A DNA stretch of 64,000 bases. It comes from Dillenia suffruticosa. Its lineage: Eukaryota > Streptophyta > Magnoliopsida > Dilleniales > Dilleniaceae. The stretch lies in assembly GCA_033439265.1 (NCBI GenBank), contig JAVTVX010000012.1, forward strand, positions 237,001 to 301,000, in the 5' to 3' direction. Position 1 is the first letter of the stretch. Every line of letters begins with the position of its first letter. Below, in pieces: positions 23,564 to 37,386 of this stretch. The translations under genes were made by a program, and so were the position numbers. Below the pieces are notes generated by a model. That model ran no database searches. It was not told the DNA's origin and saw nothing but the letters and a program-made list of their open reading frames with translations.

Positions 23564-24841
23564 ATGTCAATGGCCGCTACTTCATCACCATCGTTTCTCA
23601 AAAGCCCGAACTTTTCGATCCGACCCAAAAACCCCATCTCGACCCAACAAACTGGTCTCTCGATCAATGCATCCCGCCCAAAAATGCCCACCTTAATCAC
23701 ATGCACGGCAACCATCCAAGAGAACCCAACAAGGAGCAAGACTCAATCTCAAGATCGGGTTTTCAATTTCGCGGCGGGTCCTGCTACTTTACCCGAAAGG
23801 GTTTTGAAAAAGGCCGAATCGGAGCTTGTCAACTGGCGGGGCTCTGGAATGAGCGTGATGGAAATGAGCCACAGAGGTAAGGAATTTCTGTCAATTATCC
23901 AAAAAGCAGAGGCGGATCTGAGAACCCTTTTGGATATTCCTTCAAATTATTCAGTTTTGTTCTTGCAAGGTGGTGCTACTACCCAATTTGCGGCGATTCC
24001 TTTGAATCTCTGCAAACCAAATGATCCGGTTGACTATTTGGTTACCGGGTCATGGGGTGACAAAGCCTTTAAAGAAGCCCAGAAATTCTGCAAACCCAGT
24101 GTGATTTGGTCTGGGAAATCTGAGAAATATACGAAAATTCTAAATTTTGATTCTTTAGAGCAAAACCCAGATGCCCGATTTTTGCATATCTGTGCAAATG
24201 AAACAATTCATGGGGTTGAGTTTAAGGATTATCCGGATCCTGGGAATAAGGAAAGGATCTTGGTTGCTGATATGTCATCAAATTTTTGTTCCAAGCCTGT
24301 TGACGTGTCTAAGTTTGGTGTGATCTATGCTGGGGCTCAAAAAAATGTGGGTCCATCCGGGGTTACTATTGTGATTATAAGGAAAGATTTAATTGGCAAT
24401 GCTCAGGAAATCACTCCTGTGATGCTTGATTATAAGATTCATGATGAGAATAATTCCTTGTACAACACGCCACCATGTTATGGGATTTACATGTGTGGGT
24501 TGGTGTTTGAGGATTTGCTTGAGCAAGGTGGGCTGAAGGAGGTTGAGAAGAAGAATATTAAGAAAGCTGATTTGCTTTATAAGGTGATTGATGAAAGCAA
24601 TGGATTTTATAGGTGTCCTGTTGAGAAGTCTGTGAGGTCACTCATGAATGTTCCTTTCACCTTGGAGAAGTCAGAGTTGGAGGCTGAATTTATAAAGGAG
24701 GCAGCTAAAGAGGAGATGGTGCAGCTGAAGGGTCATAGATCGGTTGGTGGGATGAGAGCTTCAATCTACAATGCAATGCCTTTGGCTGGTGTTGAGAAAT
24801 TGGTCGCTTTCATGATGGACTTCCAGGCAAGGCATGCTTGA
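23564..24841 (+). CDS. PSAT: Phosphoserine aminotransferase, plastid precursor
   Basis: This PLP enzyme converts 3-phosphohydroxypyruvate and glutamate to O-phosphoserine, the second step of the plastid phosphorylated serine pathway. The 425-residue product is encoded without introns. Residues ~1-65 are a Ser/Pro/Lys-rich plastid transit peptide ([14 protein letters not shown]…). The mature enzyme starts at [16 protein letters not shown]. Visible motifs are [38 protein letters not shown], the [10 protein letters not shown] loop and the Schiff-base lysine K260 in [13 protein letters not shown]. The C-terminal [17 protein letters not shown] is also present. An in-frame ATG at 23477 would prefix a CT-repeat-encoded Leu/Ser string, so 23564 is chosen because it lies past the repeat and gives a normal transit peptide. 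Length and motifs look complete. Upstream lie a TATA box and an ACGT palindrome. Confidence 0.96.
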   Translation: MSMAATSSPSFLKSPNFSIRPKNPISTQQTGLSINASRPKMPTLITCTATIQENPTRSKTQSQDRVFNFAAGPATLPERVLKKAESELVNWRGSGMSVMEMSHRGKEFLSIIQKAEADLRTLLDIPSNYSVLFLQGGATTQFAAIPLNLCKPNDPVDYLVTGSWGDKAFKEAQKFCKPSVIWSGKSEKYTKILNFDSLEQNPDARFLHICANETIHGVEFKDYPDPGNKERILVADMSSNFCSKPVDVSKFGVIYAGAQKNVGPSGVTIVIIRKDLIGNAQEITPVMLDYKIHDENNSLYNTPPCYGIYMCGLVFEDLLEQGGLKEVEKKNIKKADLLYKVIDESNGFYRCPVEKSVRSLMNVPFTLEKSELEAEFIKEAAKEEMVQLKGHRSVGGMRASIYNAMPLAGVEKLVAFMMDFQARHA

Positions 24842-26013
24842 TTGATCTTTGTTGGCCCAGTTTAAATTGCTATTTGGTCTTATAATCTCTACGTAAAGGA
24901 GTCTAGAGAAATTTTGACCCGAATTTATTTATTATTATTATTTTTTTTTTGGGGTTCAATGCTTGTCATTTTGGCGCAATGGGGTTTGATGTTTAATGGG
25001 GGCGGGTTGTTTGCAGTAATTAAGGCACTTTGGGAGTAGTGCACTGCACTTTATATTGGATGAGTTGATGTTGTGGAGATTAATGGACCTTGTTTTCTAT
25101 TGAGTTTTGTCTGTTAACTTGTCGGTGACTTTCTTTTATGTTACCTAGCTTAAAAATTAATGTTGGAAATTGGAATTACATTTGTTTTTGAGAATGTATA
25201 ATAAAGGTGAGGTTATCCTCCAACTCTTGCCCCATGTCCTTTTCGGCCAAATAGATGGATTTGAGATCTTCTTTACCAAATAGAAGTTAAGGTATCCAGA
25301 AAAGCATAACCTATTTGGCAATTGAGATGCTCTTTCAATTATGTTCCCCCTCGTGACCACTTGGTGCCCTACTCAATAGAGCGGAAGCTGCTTAACAACC
25401 AAGGCCATTAGGCTAGTTAAGTTAATAACAATGATAACAAAGGAGCTCCTGCGGGTTCCAACTGATAAGAACCCTTGAAGTGGTGCAAGAGGCTTTGACC
25501 AAAGTGTGAAAACCTTTGAATTCGTTAGCTTCCATTAACAACCTGAGGAGTTGGCAGGGAAAAAAAATGGATTTGGTCAAGTTCACGTAACCAGCTGCAT
25601 AGAAAAGATTTCAATAGACAAATCCAGATTGAACCCAGGCACTTAAAAGTCTATTGCGACATTACTTTTGCCACAACCAACAATAATGTGGAAGTGAAAG
25701 GAAAGCACAATCGAACACAAAGTGTGGAAACGCACAAGGGTCAACCACGCAACTGCTTATATCATTTTATTTCAAAGCCCAATAGCTCCAAAATTGTTAA
25801 TCCAAACCCTCTGTATCGGACTGATTTCTTCCTCACTTGTACATATTAGTTCCAATGCATGGACTGTGTTTCACAAAATTTCCCATCCAATGTACAAAAA
25901 TAATACAAGATTTGACTATGACATATCTTCTGGATCAGCATGCAAACTGAGAATATATCATTGTGATGCAGTGCAAACGGTCACTGAAACTTCCCTGGCT
26001 ATGACTTCTGTTG
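24842..26013. other. Convergent 3' flanks of PSAT and GRIP
   Basis: The two genes converge here. The left part is the PSAT 3' UTR with a T-rich run (~24935-24952), and the right part is the GRIP 3' UTR. The middle (25150-25700) shows no exon, RNA gene or clear repeat. Confidence 0.5.
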
Positions 26014-29000
26014 TCATGAAAATGAAAACCTTGAGAAAAGAGAGAGACCAGATCCTGAAGTATCACTTGCTGGGCTTTGAATGTCCTTTGAATCACGGTA
26101 TGCTTGATGGCACTTCTGCATCTGCATGTACAGAAACTGTTATGGATACATGGTCATTATATAGGATCTGTTTTTCAAACACAGACCCTTTCATGGTCTG
26201 AAACTACTGCTCTCAACATCATTTATAGGGCACGCAACTATAGACCTCATAGTATGCGAGGAACAACCAACGTTTGATGGCTTAATTGGTTCGGGGACCG
26301 ACGCCCCTTAACTATGGTCGGGAGTTCGATCCCCCATGGGAACAGAAAAATCAGTACAGGGAGACCTATCCCCTCAATTGGGCCCTGCAAGTGGTCAACG
26401 CAGATTAGTTGGGACGAAACCCCGGATACTAGGTTGGTGGCCTAGCCATGGTACCAAAAAAAAAAAAATAGTGTGCGAGGAACAAGGGGTTGCTATAGTT
26501 GTTTGAGTCTAAGTGAAAACCCTCCCCGTCTAGGTAGGATAGATTCTTTGTGATTCTTTGTTTTGGGAAACTGATTTCAAATACTAGTGACTAACTAAGA
26601 ATTACAAAGAAAAATAGTAAGATCCTTAGTAAAATGACAACAAACCTCTTCAGGACTGAACTGCAGAAGCATTCCTACCACAGGCAGCAAAGCCTCCACT
26701 TCACCTGGTCATAGAAAGATTATCAATGTTATGCACTCTTAACTAGGGACTCTTTCTTATTTCATCGTTGCACAATTCAAATTTCTTTCAATACCTGTCT
26801 CAAGAAGCTTTAAAATAACATTTTTCAAGTAAGTCATATCTACACCTTCCCTCTTCTGCGATCTTTCCATGTTACGGAGTTCCTCCTTCAACATTGCTTC
26901 CTGCACAGTATACAACAATTACATTAGATCCAATTACTACATGAGACAACTTTCTAAAGTTGGACCCAGTCTACCACCACTGATGATCACAAAATTGCAA
27001 AGTGTATATGGTAGGTGTACTCGCAGACATGACGACCAAGTTACTGCTTACAAAACAATGAGCATGTACATGAGTTGGCTATGAAAAGCCATCTTCTTCT
27101 TCCTTTTTTATCTTTTCATTTAAAAGAAAAAAAGAAAAGAGAGAGAGAGAGAGAGAGAGAGAAGAAAGAAAAGGTTGAATTATTGTTTCAATAAAAACCA
27201 AAGGTACAATGGGAGAAACATGGATGATAGAAATCTCGAGGCAAAAGATTACGAGCGACCATGATTGTTAGTGGCTCACATAGAATTTCAATTTCTAAGA
27301 CTCCACTCTAATGTGGTATGTGGTATATAAGAAAAAAAGTAATAACAATTCTTGTGAACAAGAAAAACTATTATAACTTTTAGGGATTTTTCCTATTGAG
27401 TCATAAATATACATAATTGGTTACAATCATGGTTGGATAACAGAATTAGAACAGAAGTTCTGTCAAATATGCCATGTGGGCTATGTGGCCCTGACAAGGG
27501 TATCACATGGTCGAAAAAATTGTTAATTTTTCTTGCACCCAAATTAAAGAAAACAGACGCCACAATCATCATCACCATTAATTTTTCTTGCACGCAAAAC
27601 ATATAACAATCTGAACGTTAATCCCAAGACAAATATAAGAAAGATGAAATATATATAGTTAAAATTAAAAAAAAAAAAGAAGAAATATATAGAAATTTAA
27701 AATGACATGAGAGGTGGTTTAACTTGTTTAAATTCTTCTACGTGACTCATTCCTATCTAAAGCTATCATCTCAACTAAATCCATAACTATCATATTTTTA
27801 CGGATAGTTTGTATTCAAGTTTTCAACGGTCTACCCCCTACGTTTCACTATATCTCCTATACTTAAGTTCTCGATTCTCCTAATCGGTGCATTTTTGGGT
27901 CTTTATTGCACATGTCCAAATCACCTTAAACGATACTCTCGCATTTTATCCATAATTAAGTTCACTTCCAACTTAGTACGTATCTTTTCATTTCTAATCC
28001 TATCTTTTCTAGTTTTATCATACATCCACCTAAATATTTTCATTTCAGTTATAGTCATTTTATACTCTTGCTGTTGTTTAATGGCCCAACACTCATTGCC
28101 ATACAATAGTGCAGGTCTTACTACGGTTCTGTAAAACTTCTCCTTCAAATGCAATGATATCATGTGATCGCAAAGAACTCCATATGCCCTTCTTAGCTTT
28201 GGAAAACCAATTGACGAAAAAGCAACTTTATGGAAGACTATAAAGCGATATGGACTTTTGCAATTTCTTACCTGTTGGCTATGAAGACGATTCTCTCGTT
28301 CAAGCTCCTCAATTTCTTCCTGAGGTTAAACACAATCACAAAATGAACTGCAGAAAAACAAGCACAAAAAAGTATGTTTGACTTACTTGAAGTGCTAGAA
28401 TGTGCCTCTGTGACTGTGCTAGCTCTTCCTCTCTTTGGGCTTGTTGTCTTGCCAAAATCTACACACACAAGAGGAAAGTATGACAGTTATAAAGGACAGC
28501 CTTTTCCAGTTACAAGGACACATAGGCTTATAAGTTGTCAGGCCATCTCCTTTATAAGAACCACAGGTTTGAAAACCCTGTTCTTAAGATAGATTGATTG
28601 AGTTCTGAAGCAGGAAATAGGCTGATGACAGAACATCAACAAGAATAAATTAGGTGAAATAACTGCAGACAATCAATATCAAAATTTTACAAGTATTTAC
28701 ATTTAAATGATTATACACCCGATTCAAAATTGAAGTGTTTGGTTGAGTTTTCATCAAGATTCTAGCTAGCTCTATCAATCCTGCTTCTTGTCACCAAATG
28801 TGGCTAAGACTTCCAACTTTGATATGGAGTAGCCACCTTAGGATAACTTCACACCGGATGCTTTAAAAGCAGAAACACTAAATGATACAACTTGTAGAAA
28901 AACAAGCATACATACCAATATTTGCTGCTCTGCTGCAAAGATGCCTGTGTTTTTTGCATCATGCTTCTCCGAAGTTGATGTGCCAGCTTCAAAAGAAAGA

Positions 29001-32000
29001 TGGAAAAAAAAAAACAAAAACAAAACAAAACAAACAAACAAACTGAGCAACAAGATCCAGTCAATTAATATATATTTAAAAAAAAAAAAAAGCATAGCGT
29101 CAAGATAGCAAAAATACTGAAATCAGCATACCTAAATTGTCACTACTGTTCTGATCAGCTTCCAATTGCTTCTGTTCAAGTTCAAGTAAATGAAAATAAT
29201 TCCGTGGTCATGTTCAAAGTAAGATAACAATTTTATGGGTACTTTAAAAAAGCAACCAAATGAATGGGGACCATACTCGAGGTCTCAGTTCCAGAGATTG
29301 ACGAAGGTTCTTGTTGTCGTCTATAAGTCTAGAGACTTCTTTGTCCTTCTCCCCTATCATTCGATCGGCAAGTTCATGGAAAGAATCATGCTCTTCCTAC
29401 AAATTTGGAATCTAGTTAATACAGCCAGTCTAACTAAATCCAAGAATCAAGATTAGGTGAAAAATGAAAAGTACCTTCAATTTTTTATAACGCAGTTTGA
29501 GTTCATCTAGTTCTTTCTGTATATGTTGCCCCAAGGATACTTCTTTCTCAGCCTTCATTGCCTCACATTTCACTACATATTATTATGTTTCCAAAGGTAA
29601 CATAAAAAAAAAATGGTGGGAATAAAGTGGCAAAGAATTATATATAACTAGTAACAAATGATTACATCGCCATGTTTCTTCCACATTTTGGAGGCTAATT
29701 TCCCAGGCTTCTTTATCTGATTGATGGCGGGCATGGGCTGAATCGAGTTTCATAGCAATCATCTTTATCTGTTGCTCAGCGTTGCTTAGAGCTGCATCCC
29801 TGAGATAACATAAAGTTGAAAATTTTAAGATAGATATCTAAGGAGTAGTAATTACCCAGCCCAAGGATACTGAAATTATCTATATTCATGCATAAGCCAC
29901 ACGATCATGAGAAAAGGGGAGCACTTCTATTTAGTGAAAAATTAATCTTCATGAAAAGTCACAAGATAAACTTTATCATCATCAGTATTACCTGGCCACA
30001 AGTTCTTTATCATGCTTAGCCATAACATCCTCAAGCTCTTGGAGAACCTTATCCCTTTCTGCAGATGCCAACAGTATCTCTTTCTCAGCCTCCTGCAGAA
30101 ACCAAATGAAATCTTCATTTAGAAATTATTGAGTTTAGAATAATTCCAATTCCAAGTTTACTTCAGAGTTCCAGTTGTTAACAGATTTAAACGTATACTT
30201 TCAGTGCTTCCTCTTGAGCTTTGAGTAGTTCAGAGTCCCTTGCTGTTGCTAGCTCTGCATCCTTTTTCTGGAGAAGGGCATGAGCCCGGGCCTTGTAGGA
30301 TGAAAACTCAGCTTCTAACCGCCGAATCTGCAGTAATCCCAAACTTCAATCATAAGTAGGCTTACAATGAATCACTTAATATTAGATATTGTGATTACAA
30401 CCAGAAAAAAGGTTTAAAATCTTTTATATATTAACTTTTAAGAGATTATAAAATTGGAAGGCCAATTTGTATGTAGGATGATAATGGAATTCTGTATCTA
30501 AATAAATGCAGAATAATGCATCTTATATCTATGATAATGTAGAAACGTTATAATCCAGATGCAGAAAACCATAGGTCCATAATTGTGGCTTCAATCTTGC
30601 AACCTCTAGCCCATTATAGGCAACAAATACTGAGGTAAGCAACAGTATCCAAGGATATCTCCTCATCATTTCAGTTTTCAAGTAAACAAATCAATTTTCT
30701 GGTTGCTGAGACTGACAATCAAGTATTAACAAGAAGGGGGAATAATTTTATTACCTCCTCTTTGGCAGCAACAAGTTCAGCATCTCTAGCATTAAGCAGC
30801 TGGGTTTGCACAGACAATTCTAATTCCAGCTGACCTGTTTGAAAAGAAATGCACAAATGTCTTTTTATTTTATTTTTTCCACTGTACATGCAATATAGTT
30901 AAAAAATCAGATAGGTAAAATTACTTCTCATTTTAGCAGCTTCAATTTCAGCACGTATACAATTACTCTCAGCAATCTCCAGCTTTGCTTTGAGGGCCTG
31001 GGATGCAGCTTCCCAGCTCTGTTTCTCTTTCTCCTGAATTTATCAGAGTTAAGTTGAATTGAAGGTTGAAAAGCTCAGTATGCTAATTATAGAAGTTAAA
31101 TGTTTTAAAGGTACTTTGGCATCAATAGAAACCTCAAGTGCGGTCACCAGTGGAAGCCCAAAACTATATAATGAAATCCTTCTTACAAGTTCTCAGAAAA
31201 TAATCTTTTGGAGAGGAAGGCAAGCTGGAGGCTACAGAAATCCATAACAATAACCCACTTTTGGGGCTAGGTTGCTAGTATGATCTTAATGGCACTATTC
31301 TTTTTTTTTTGGGGGGGGTGTTACATGCTATGTTTTTAGAAGCTATAAACCTAAGAAGTTTGATTATAAAATGAATAAGAATAGTCAGAACTTATCATAT
31401 TAACTCTTACTATGCCATGCATCACCTACAAGTTGTATATACCGACTTCAAAAAAACGGATCTTTGAATCTCTCAAAAAATGAAAATCCACCATAATAGA
31501 TGATATTCTCATATAGTGGGAATGCTAATCAAATCAGAGCAACCAGCTATCAATTCAAACTTGGTAATAATTCATTTTACCAGAGGAAATTATGGGTCAA
31601 ACATTTTCTTTCATGGTTCTAAGAGAAACAGCTCCATTCAAGGTAAATGCTTTCCCTCACAGGCTCAGCTCGGACTTTTGATTGCATGAGACAAACATAG
31701 ACTGAGTCACTATCTGAATTGGTCATCCAATCAACCGAGTAATATGAGGGACAGCTAACTGAAATTATTCAACATGAAATTCAAGTTTTTGTGTGTGCGT
31801 GCGTGCGTGCATGCGTGTATGTGCGCGCGTGCGTGTGCATGTTAGGAAATAGAATTCACATTTGGTGTGACCACAAAATTTTCACAGCCCTGAACAGACA
31901 GAATAGCCCTTCAAGCATGAAATAGACAATAAAGTATAAGACACTCAGAAATGATAGTGGTCAGAACCAAAATGCAAGTAAGGGAAAACTATATAGGGTT

Positions 32001-35000
32001 AGGGTCATACATGCTCATTTTTCAGATGGACAATCTCCCCCTTCACAGATTCCACAACAGCTCTAAGTCGTGCAGCTTCACCAGTTGACGCTGCATCCAT
32101 CTCTGCAATCTTGGATTCCTTCTCAGCAACTAACACCTGAAACAAAAATTTCACCTCATCAATGGTATGTCCATCCTTGATCATGAATTTCAGAGAATTA
32201 TCTTGCTGAAGATCCACACCAAAAAGAACACCGCAATGCCCATAGGTTACATCTGATTCTGTATCAGCTCACTTCTGAACCAATCAAAGGAAATAATTTG
32301 CCAGATATCCACATTTGAAAAGTCATATGTTAAACTTTCCAACTAAACATAGCTACACCTTCCAACTAAACAAATTGATTATATTCTAAATAACAAATTA
32401 ATAAGGTCATGGCAAGAAAAAAACAAAGTCACAATGCTGTTCATTAACTCAATATAAATCAATCACAAGATGAACCTCGTATGTAACTAACTCTAACCTG
32501 CAAAGAGGAAATTATATCTGTTGCCTTCTTTCTGTCAAGTAATGTGTCTGCTAGTTGGGCTTCCAAACTGTCTATATTCTGGTGAAATGTAAGAGCAGTG
32601 AAGGAAAAGGGAAGTTTGTTAAGAATGTACCAAGAAGAGAAAAGCATCAGGTACTAGTATTCTTGAGCCAGTGCAGTAAGCAACCACATGAAAAGCTTAC
32701 CTTCTGGAGTTTCAAGGACAACTCAGTTATTGCAGCTTGCCTTTTTTCATCAGCAGCTTGGAGTGACCCCCGCAGGTCTTCCAACATCTGCAAATCAAGA
32801 GGTAAGCATACCAGTACAATGAAGCAATCTTCACAGCTCCATATTCAACTTGTTACTCGCAGGGAGAAAATAACTACATGATTTTCATTTAATATTTTCC
32901 TCAATGCACTATTTGATTTTCAGACTTCATCTACCAAACATACTTTCAAAAAAAGAGAAAATTATTTTGACTCGGGAAATTTTTGGAAAGGGTACAAGAC
33001 AAGCTAAAAAAGAGAGAGGAATATAAGTCCAATTTTTCGCTGCAAGCATAAGGTAAAAGGATTTGACAATATTTTTGCATGCCAGTTCACATTATTGAAA
33101 TCCTAGCTTGCTGCCAGCTCAACAATGGTATATCAATCCCAATCTAAAAGGTAGCAGCATCCTGAAGTTGCCACATCATGTCAATACATAAAATACATGC
33201 TTTTAGAGGGAGAAACTTAGTTAAAATACAGCTATATTCACTAAACAAGATTTTGTAGTTGTCTTCGTGCAGCTAAATGCATAGGTAACTTAAACTACAT
33301 TCTTAAATTTGAAAGCCCAACTCTCAAGATGCAGCATCATGTTAACTTCAAGTCCTTCAAGATTAGCTTTGAGAATTTACCTGCTCTTTCTCCAGAAGGG
33401 TCTGTTGCATTGCATCAAGAGCATTTTGTTTAGGTTCCAGTGAACGCCGCAGTTCTTCAAGGTTGTCTCGCAGTCTGAGCACATGATTTAGTTTAGCGAA
33501 AACAGATATTTATCCTTTCTATCAAAGACCTAAGACTTGACGTTATAAAAACAGAGTCTGTAGGAAAGAAGCACCAAGCAAAACAGGATAACAAGGACAC
33601 AATTTTTGTCCAGACGTGCAGGGGGAAATAGAAGTGCAGAGCACAGCTTGCACACAGATCTATACTGGTTCATTATCTATATTTATACAAGGCAATATAT
33701 AACTAAGGTATACTAGGAACTTTCAGCCAGAAGAAGGAAATGAAATGACAGTATTCAGTACTCAATGTAGCATCAACGCACAACCAACTAAACGGCATAA
33801 AAAGATCACTGAATGAACATCCAAACAGGGGTTATTACTTATTGTTTTCTCTACGAAGTTGTTGCCTATCTGCATCTATTACTTTCAATGCTTCATTTGC
33901 TTGTTGTCGGGTGCGCTCCAGCTCCTGCTGCAATGCTAACCGCTGGGATGATTCCTTTTCAGCCATCTCATTCACTTCACGGAACTGAGCCTCAAGATCA
34001 TCCTTCTCCTGAAAATGATAATCTCCAAAAGCAACAAAATATCATAACACAATTTCAATGCAAAAGTTTTGTTATTTTATGCCAAAAAAAAAAAAAAGTT
34101 ATTGCTTTATCTGATAACATCATAAAAGGTATCCATATGAGCAAGTAAAAAAAACCACACTTCCTTTTTAATAGGAAAAGGAATCTCCCAATTCAATCAG
34201 CACATAGAGATCAAAGAATTGGTTATTATGCTGGTCAGTGCCAAAGAGTATCAAAATTGAGGGGTTCACAAATGAGTTAAGCTTCTCAATTGAAAAGAAA
34301 AGCATCTTAAGCCCTGGAACTGAAAGAACTGAAACTGGGATAGAAGAGCTTGATTTAAAAAGAGAGATTCTTGAAAACAACAGAATGAAGCAGAAAATCT
34401 AGTCCAACTACCAGTAGCTAAGAACATTCCCCAAGTGTAGGAGGCAAACAAACCAGTGAATTGCATAACAATGTTTTACCAACATCTGATCTAATGAGTT
34501 CGAAGCATAGGGCTATAGGTGAAGAACTCATCTTCAGCTAACCAAGACATGTTCCCATTTAATTCCTCTAACAGACAATCAAGTGCCACCAAAGGAACAG
34601 AATGATCCAACTCAAGATGGTCATTGAACAGTGGTATTTCAATGACAATGAACTGCTACGAATCTTTAGCACTTTAAGAAAGGATCTGGACAGAGTATTG
34701 GAAGAATGGTACAGCCAATAATTCTAGTTCTGAGCTAACGCTTGAAGCAGATGACTGCAGCAATGATCCACAGATGGAGGAATAATTGTTTTTTGAGAGC
34801 CTTTTTAGTCAATTTGAATACAAAACCATGTGAGAACGGATAATAATGTTCTTTGGGTCAACTTATGCTTTTAAGATCAAATGATAAGAATGGAGAGGAT
34901 GGCAGTGGAATCCTGATTATGGGCGTAAACAAGGGAAATAGCAGTATTCCACCCACTCCTAAGTAGGTCTCACCAGTAACTTCTCCTTTGGAATCCAGAA

Positions 35001-36679
35001 ATACAATTCAAGCTAATGCTATCCTCCAAAGGTGAGATAAACAACTGAAAACAGAGATTCTCAGAGCTTCTTAGATAGATTGAGGATAGAATTAGTATAT
35101 TCGCATTTGACGGTTTTCCATGCCTATTTCCCCTAGTTTACATGAGGTGAAAAACAAAAACAAAAAAATTCTACAGAGTTGCTAGAACTGTAACCTACGT
35201 TGGGACGAAAGGCACAAAGGTAGGAGAAAGGATTTAAAGATAGAAAAGTTTTAGTTGGGTGGTTAAATTTTCAAATTCATTGAGATGAATTTTCTGGTAA
35301 AAGGCTTTTTTTGAGCTTTAGGCTCCTCTTGATGTTGGGATCAACTGAATGGCTTTCATAGTTTGATGCAGGATGCATGTTTTTGGAGCTTATTCATGTC
35401 TGCAAAATTAGATGACAGCTTTAAAACAATTGCATGTACCTCAAGCATACAGTAAAAAATATTAATCATGCATGTACCTCTAGCCATAGAAAGGGAATTA
35501 TATAGAATTTACCTTTTGAACATCTTGAATCCGCTGTTTGGCTCTTTTATGAAGTCTTCCAAACTTGGAGTCAAGTTCAGAATACTTCTCCTCACGGTCT
35601 TTGATTTCTTGATCCATTTTCTGTTGAACTACCGAAAGAATACAACAAATTTAGAGCAAGAAAGTCAACGTTCACTTCAAATGTGAATGACAACTTCAGG
35701 AAACATGCAACTTAAATAAGCAGCGCCATCTAGAAACGGTTTTCAGCTGTAATCAATTAGTCATTGGTAGAAATGGTCAACTTTCAATAATCAAAATCAA
35801 TGAATGAAGGATTATTTGAAGAGACTCATCTAAGGTATAATTTTTGGTCTGCTCTATTTCTCTCAATAAATTAATTACCTACAAAATAATTTATGTGATG
35901 AGAATTAACAGCCAAGATGCCTCAAAACAATAGGAGAGGATATACAAGGAAAAGGATAATATCGGACCTTCAGCAAGTTTTACGGAAAGTTCTTGGGCTT
36001 TTGCATCAGCCTCCGAGTGCGCTTCTTGAAGATGCTTTAAAGCCTCCTCTGCTGCAACTCGTGTTTGCCTTTCTTCCATAAGTTCTCTATTCAAAGATTC
36101 TATCTTGTCATGGAGCTCTTTCACATCAGTACTAACCTCTCCTTCCTGCCCAACTGTTTTTGTTTTCTGGAAAGAACCTTCTGACTCTGACTGAGGATTT
36201 TGCAAGCTCTCAAATTGGGATTTTAAGTACTTATTCTGCAAATTGAGTTCAGTAATCATCTGTACGAGATGGCCATGCTTATCGTCAAGACATGCACCAC
36301 CATCATTCAATCCATTCTCCCTGCCAACATAAGCCTCATTTTCTCCATCACCATCCATTTCATGGTTAGCATCAGAGAGTTTATCAGGAATAGCTGTATC
36401 TTGGGTTCTGCTTTCTGCAGATACTGTATCATTCCCGCCCTCCACAGATGACAACAATTCTGTGTCACCATCCATTTCATGGCTAGTATCAGGCAATTTA
36501 TCAGGTTCAACGGTATCTTGGATTCTGCTTACTGCAGATACTGTATCATCCCTTCCCTCCACAGACGGCAACAATTTTGGGTCACCATCGATTTCATGGT
36601 TGGTATCGAGCAATATGTCAGGTTTCACAGTGTCATGGTTTCCATTTTCTGCAGCGACAGTTTCAACCCCTTCCTCCAT
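26014..36679 (-). CDS. GRIP: GRIP-domain golgin (trans-Golgi coiled-coil tether)
   Basis: Twenty-one coding exons in transcript order: 36679-35968, 35628-35513, 34008-33839, 33474-33381, 32787-32701, 32578-32498, 32136-32011, 31033-30925, 30834-30755, 30327-30199, 30092-29992, 29799-29666, 29572-29475, 29396-29277, 29171-29132, 28986-28916, 28458-28387, 28319-28272, 26900-26795, 26704-26646, 26121-26014. All phases close, giving ~886 residues. GRIP golgins bind ARL1-GTP at the trans-Golgi and tether vesicles. Residues ~1-120 are acidic with 39-residue repeats, ~130-790 are heptad coiled coil (LEAQLADTLLDRKKATDIIS, VLVAEKESKIAEMDAAS), and the GRIP domain is ~808-860 (KREGVDMTYLKNVILKLLET), with Y820 at the ARL1-binding Tyr position. 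The tail reads SGSGLSLFSRFSFS. From memory it matches Arabidopsis GRIP along its length, but the repeats make it about 100 residues longer. The last exon has an NAGNAG acceptor. The last intron holds a SINE and another intron a LINE tail. Confidence 0.93.
26267..26468 (+). mobile_element. tRNA-derived SINE with target-site duplication
   Basis: It is flanked by 17-base duplications differing at one base (26250-26266 and 26469-26485, TAGTRTGCGAGGAACAA). The head has box A-like TGGCTTAATTGGTT and box B-like GGAGTTCGATCCCC. The body has the GATTAGTTGGGACGAA motif common to plant SINEs, and the tail is a 13-base A run (26456-26468). It lies in the last intron of the GRIP gene, antisense to it. The near-perfect duplication implies a relatively young insertion. 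Confidence 0.88.
27660..28175 (-). mobile_element. 5'-truncated LINE tail in a GRIP intron
   Basis: The minus-strand frame (28163-27921) reads KFYRTVVRPALLYGNECWAI, then KMTITEMKIFRWMYDKTRKD and LIMDKMREYRLR. This is the C-terminal part of plant LINE reverse transcriptases (…RPAMLYGSECWA…MLRWMCG.TR.DKIRNE…RLRWFGHV). Recognisable sequence carries on past the frame towards an A-rich end near 27670. The 5' part is absent, as expected from truncated target-primed insertion. It sits in the 1.37-kb intron between the 18th and 19th coding exons, in the same orientation as the host gene. Confidence 0.8.
36347..36676 (-). repeat. 117-bp in-frame tandem repeats in GRIP exon 1
   Basis: Two full 39-codon units (residues 28-66 and 67-105, each starting HE(I/M)DGD and containing SVEG..DTVSA.SR.QDT) are flanked by partial units on both sides. 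They encode an acidic, presumably unstructured segment. The unit length is a multiple of three and the copies differ by substitutions only, so the frame is kept. Confidence 0.85.
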
Positions 36680-37386
36680 TTACGGCAATTTTTTTTTTCA
36701 ACTCAATTTGCCGTCCTTACAAGCAAAACAACCCATTACACTGTTCGGGAAAAATCTCATTAGCACCATTCAAGAAACCAACTAGAATCACAAGCATCAA
36801 GGTTAGATACTCATCCTATGTGCAGCAAATTGCCAATGTAGTGAAAGCCACTGAATTTGCATCGAAAGAACAAAAACGGTTTCTAGTGGAATCAAAAACT
36901 GAATTTGCACCCCAAAATTACCGTTGTTTGACCCAAAAAACTTCCAATCTGCAACTTCTCAGTTTCTGTGGTCGTCAAACCCACATGCAAGGTATTTGGC
37001 AAGACCATGAATAAAATGAGTATGGAATTATTTCAAAATTCATTTGTCATTTCAATTTTTTCTGATATTTAACTACATAAATAGAACTAGAAGTGGAATA
37101 GTATGAATATTCATAGTCATTTTGAAATTGTTCATCATACTTTCAACCGGAAAAAACTTAGAATTGTTCAATAAATCGTATGTGGTTGACGTTAAACAGA
37201 CAATCAGATCCCATAAAGATAAGTAGGGAGATAGATCGGTGATTCATTCAGATCGGTGATTCATTCATCGGGGGAGAGAAAACCTAAAAAAATTTATCAG
37301 ATCCCATCACCAACATTAAAACACAGGATTACAGGCAATCATCAAAATCAGAAGAAAAGGAATCGGAAAGCGGAGAATGACTAACC

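Noticed and set aside
27393-27602. Short minus-strand frame near the LINE tail
   Set aside because: No LINE or host motif; lies outside the recognised reverse transcriptase tail.
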